Source of the DNA: Asticcacaulis aquaticus
GTDB taxonomy: Bacteria > Pseudomonadota > Alphaproteobacteria > Caulobacterales > Caulobacteraceae
Reading direction: 5' to 3'
NCBI RefSeq assembly: GCF_028550415.1
Contig: NZ_JAQQKX010000011.1
Coordinates: forward strand, 1 to 64,000
DNA: 64,000 bases
A program made the position numbers and the translations under genes. The first letter of the stretch is position 1, and each line of letters starts with the position of its first letter. Positions 62,761-64,000 of this stretch are shown piece after piece. The notes under the pieces are model-generated. The model had not been told where the DNA came from and made no database searches. It was given only the letters and a program-made list of their open reading frames with translations.

Positions 62761-62921
62761 CCCTCTCCCTTGAGGGAGAGGGTGGCGCGGAGCGCCGGGT
62801 GAGGGGTAGCTGTTTCCTATTGTACTTATGTGGCGTTTTAAAGTGTCTGATCCTCAAGCGCGTGTGTGCGGCATTTCCCCCTCACCCTAACCCTCTCCCT
62901 CAGGGAGAGGGGATTTTGAGA
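62761..62921. repeat. CCCTCTCCC palindromic repeat pair between serS and surE
   Basis: Left part CCCTCTCCCTTGAGGGAGAGGG with GCGCGGAGCGCC and GGGTGAGGGG; right part CCCCTCACCCTAACCCTCTC with CCTCAGGGAGAGGGG. The halves are inverted to one another and could form a large stem-loop. A different sequence family from the CCTCCC elements. Confidence 0.7.
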
Positions 62922-63037
62922 GCGAGCCGTGCCACCTGCTCCAAGTGACGGGTGCAGGGTCCGCGACCCTGCATAACTTGACTTTCCGACTGCGACCAAG
63001 CTTGCGGATTTACGCGAAATCGCAGTAGTACGGTTGC

Positions 63038-63835
63038 ATGCGTATCCTCCTGACCAATGACGACGGTATCGACGCCTACGGTATGACCGTGCTGCGTGAG
63101 ATCGCCGCGCACCTGAGCGACGATGTGTGGGTTTGCGCGCCGTTGTATGAGCAGTCCGGTAAGGGGCGGGGGATTACCTTGCACGATCCGATCCGGGCGC
63201 ATCGCCGGGACGACAAGAGCTTTGCGGTGAGCGGGACGCCGACCGACTGCGTGCAGATCGCGGTCAATGATTTGCTCCCCGAGCCGCCGGACCTCGTGCT
63301 GTCGGGGGTCAATCGCGGCTTCAATCTGGCGCAGGACGTGACGCTGTCGGGGACGGTGGCGGGCGCCCTGCAGGGCATGAGTCTGGGGATTCCGTCGATC
63401 GCCCTGTCGCAGTGCCTCGATTTCGATATCGACGTCGAGGCGCAGTGGGAAGCGTCGCGCATCCATGGCGCGCCGGTGATTAGCGCTTTGTTGTCAAAGG
63501 GCTGGGCGAAGAATCTGATCTTCAATATCAATTTCCCCGACTGCGACGACGCGGCGGTGACCGGCGTTGAAATGACCCGTCAGGGGTTCCGCGACCTGCA
63601 CGACCTGCATGCGGTGAAACGCGTCGATCCGCGTGGGCGCAACTATTACTGGCTTGATTTCCATGCCCATCAACATACGCTGCTCGATGGCACGGATTTG
63701 AAGGCCGTGGCGGAAAACCGTATTTCGGTAACGCCGCTGCATCTGGACCTGACGCATTATGAAACCCTGAACGATTTCAAAGGTGTGCTGGGTGGAGCCG
63801 TGCCGAAAAAAGTCATGCTGGAGGCCGATCAATGA
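63038..63835 (+). CDS. surE: SurE, 5'/3'-nucleotidase
   Basis: This 265-residue stationary-phase survival nucleotidase carries MRILLTNDDGIDAYGMTVL (metal-binding Asp pair and acidic residues), VCAPLYEQSGKGRGIT, GTPTDCVQIAVN and LSGVNRGFNL. It dephosphorylates nucleoside monophosphates with divalent metals. Its stop overlaps the pcm start (ATGA), the usual surE-pcm arrangement. Confidence 0.94.
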   Translation: MRILLTNDDGIDAYGMTVLREIAAHLSDDVWVCAPLYEQSGKGRGITLHDPIRAHRRDDKSFAVSGTPTDCVQIAVNDLLPEPPDLVLSGVNRGFNLAQDVTLSGTVAGALQGMSLGIPSIALSQCLDFDIDVEAQWEASRIHGAPVISALLSKGWAKNLIFNINFPDCDDAAVTGVEMTRQGFRDLHDLHAVKRVDPRGRNYYWLDFHAHQHTLLDGTDLKAVAENRISVTPLHLDLTHYETLNDFKGVLGGAVPKKVMLEADQ

Positions 63836-64000
63836 TGGACGATACGGATAAGGGCCAGACCCGGATCGAGCGTCTGCTGGAGAGCCTGAAGGCGCAGGGC
63901 ATCAGCGACGAAAAGCTGCTGCACGCGATGGAATATACGCCGCGCGATCTGTTCGTGCCGGAGCTGTTCCTTGACCGGTCGTGGGAGGATTCGGCCATCC
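63832..64000 (+). CDS. pcm: Pcm, protein-L-isoaspartate O-methyltransferase (partial)
   Basis: Only the first ~56 codons are inside the window, which ends before the methyltransferase motifs. The visible part (IERLLESLKAQGISDEKLLHAMEYTPRDLFVPELFLDRSWEDSAI) matches the N-terminal helical region of protein-repair methyltransferases, including the P-R-D-x-F-V-P turn. The position after surE with an ATGA overlap is the classical neighbourhood. Repair of isoaspartyl residues is expected. Confidence 0.88.
   Translation, partial: MMDDTDKGQTRIERLLESLKAQGISDEKLLHAMEYTPRDLFVPELFLDRSWEDSAI

Overview
The window looks like a chromosome segment of a freshwater Caulobacteraceae-type alphaproteobacterium, most likely near Asticcacaulis or Caulobacter. 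The reasons are the high GC content, many TonB-dependent receptors with FecI/FecR pairs, an ECF sigma factor with an NrsF-type anti-sigma beside a bufferin (copper RiPP) operon as in Caulobacter, and the housekeeping run SPOR-nagZ-scpA-scpB-tatABC-serS-surE-pcm. No phage, CRISPR array or intact insertion sequence was seen. The assignment is an inference from gene content, not from a database search.

Layout. 1-8.3 kb: an initiator tRNA, then a complete minus-strand kdp potassium-uptake operon (small membrane ORF, kdpF, A, B, C, D, E). 8.4-12.1 kb: sigF-nrsF and a bufA-bufB-bufC-doxX copper-bufferin operon, with matching sigma-F-like promoter motifs in front of both units. 12.5-19.7 kb: an S9 peptidase, a large STN-type TonB receptor, FecR and FecI, which looks like a peptide uptake and degradation system. 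19.8-26.1 kb: a low-GC acetyltransferase between short repeats, a flavodoxin and three aldo/keto reductases divergent from a LysR regulator, and a GrpB-Nudix fusion. 26.1-33.6 kb: a metal-efflux operon, dmeR-dmeF-His-rich protein-czcCBA, behind an RcnR-type operator. 34-39.6 kb: a second FecI-FecR-TonB receptor unit whose receptor is cut by one in-frame TAA. 39.8-44.1 kb: a Fur-boxed divergent locus (EF-hand protein and DUF4198 protein against TonB receptor and TonB). 44.1-47.4 kb: a LysR regulator divergent from mesX-mesD, a folate-independent, oxygen-requiring methionine synthase. 47.4-52.6 kb: an oxidoreductase, a 2OG oxygenase, two DUF805 proteins, an M23 peptidase broken by an in-frame TAG, and envelope proteins. 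52.9-55.5 kb: a CAT-anticodon tRNA, an XRE regulator and a luxI-luxR quorum-sensing pair. 55.8-64 kb: the housekeeping cluster, with an unannotated 48-residue TatA-like ORF directly before tatA.

The main themes are metal handling (K, Cu, Ni/Co/Cd/Zn efflux, Fe) and outer-membrane nutrient uptake controlled by sigma/anti-sigma pairs. GC-rich palindromic repeats are scattered between genes; one supplies the probable ribosome binding site of scpB. Strongest leads: the sigF/bufferin unit with its promoter overlapping the sigF start codon, mesXD with paired MetR-like half sites, the FecI-FecR-receptor-S9 peptidase block, the small TatA-like ORF, and two independent Gln-to-stop nonsense codons.
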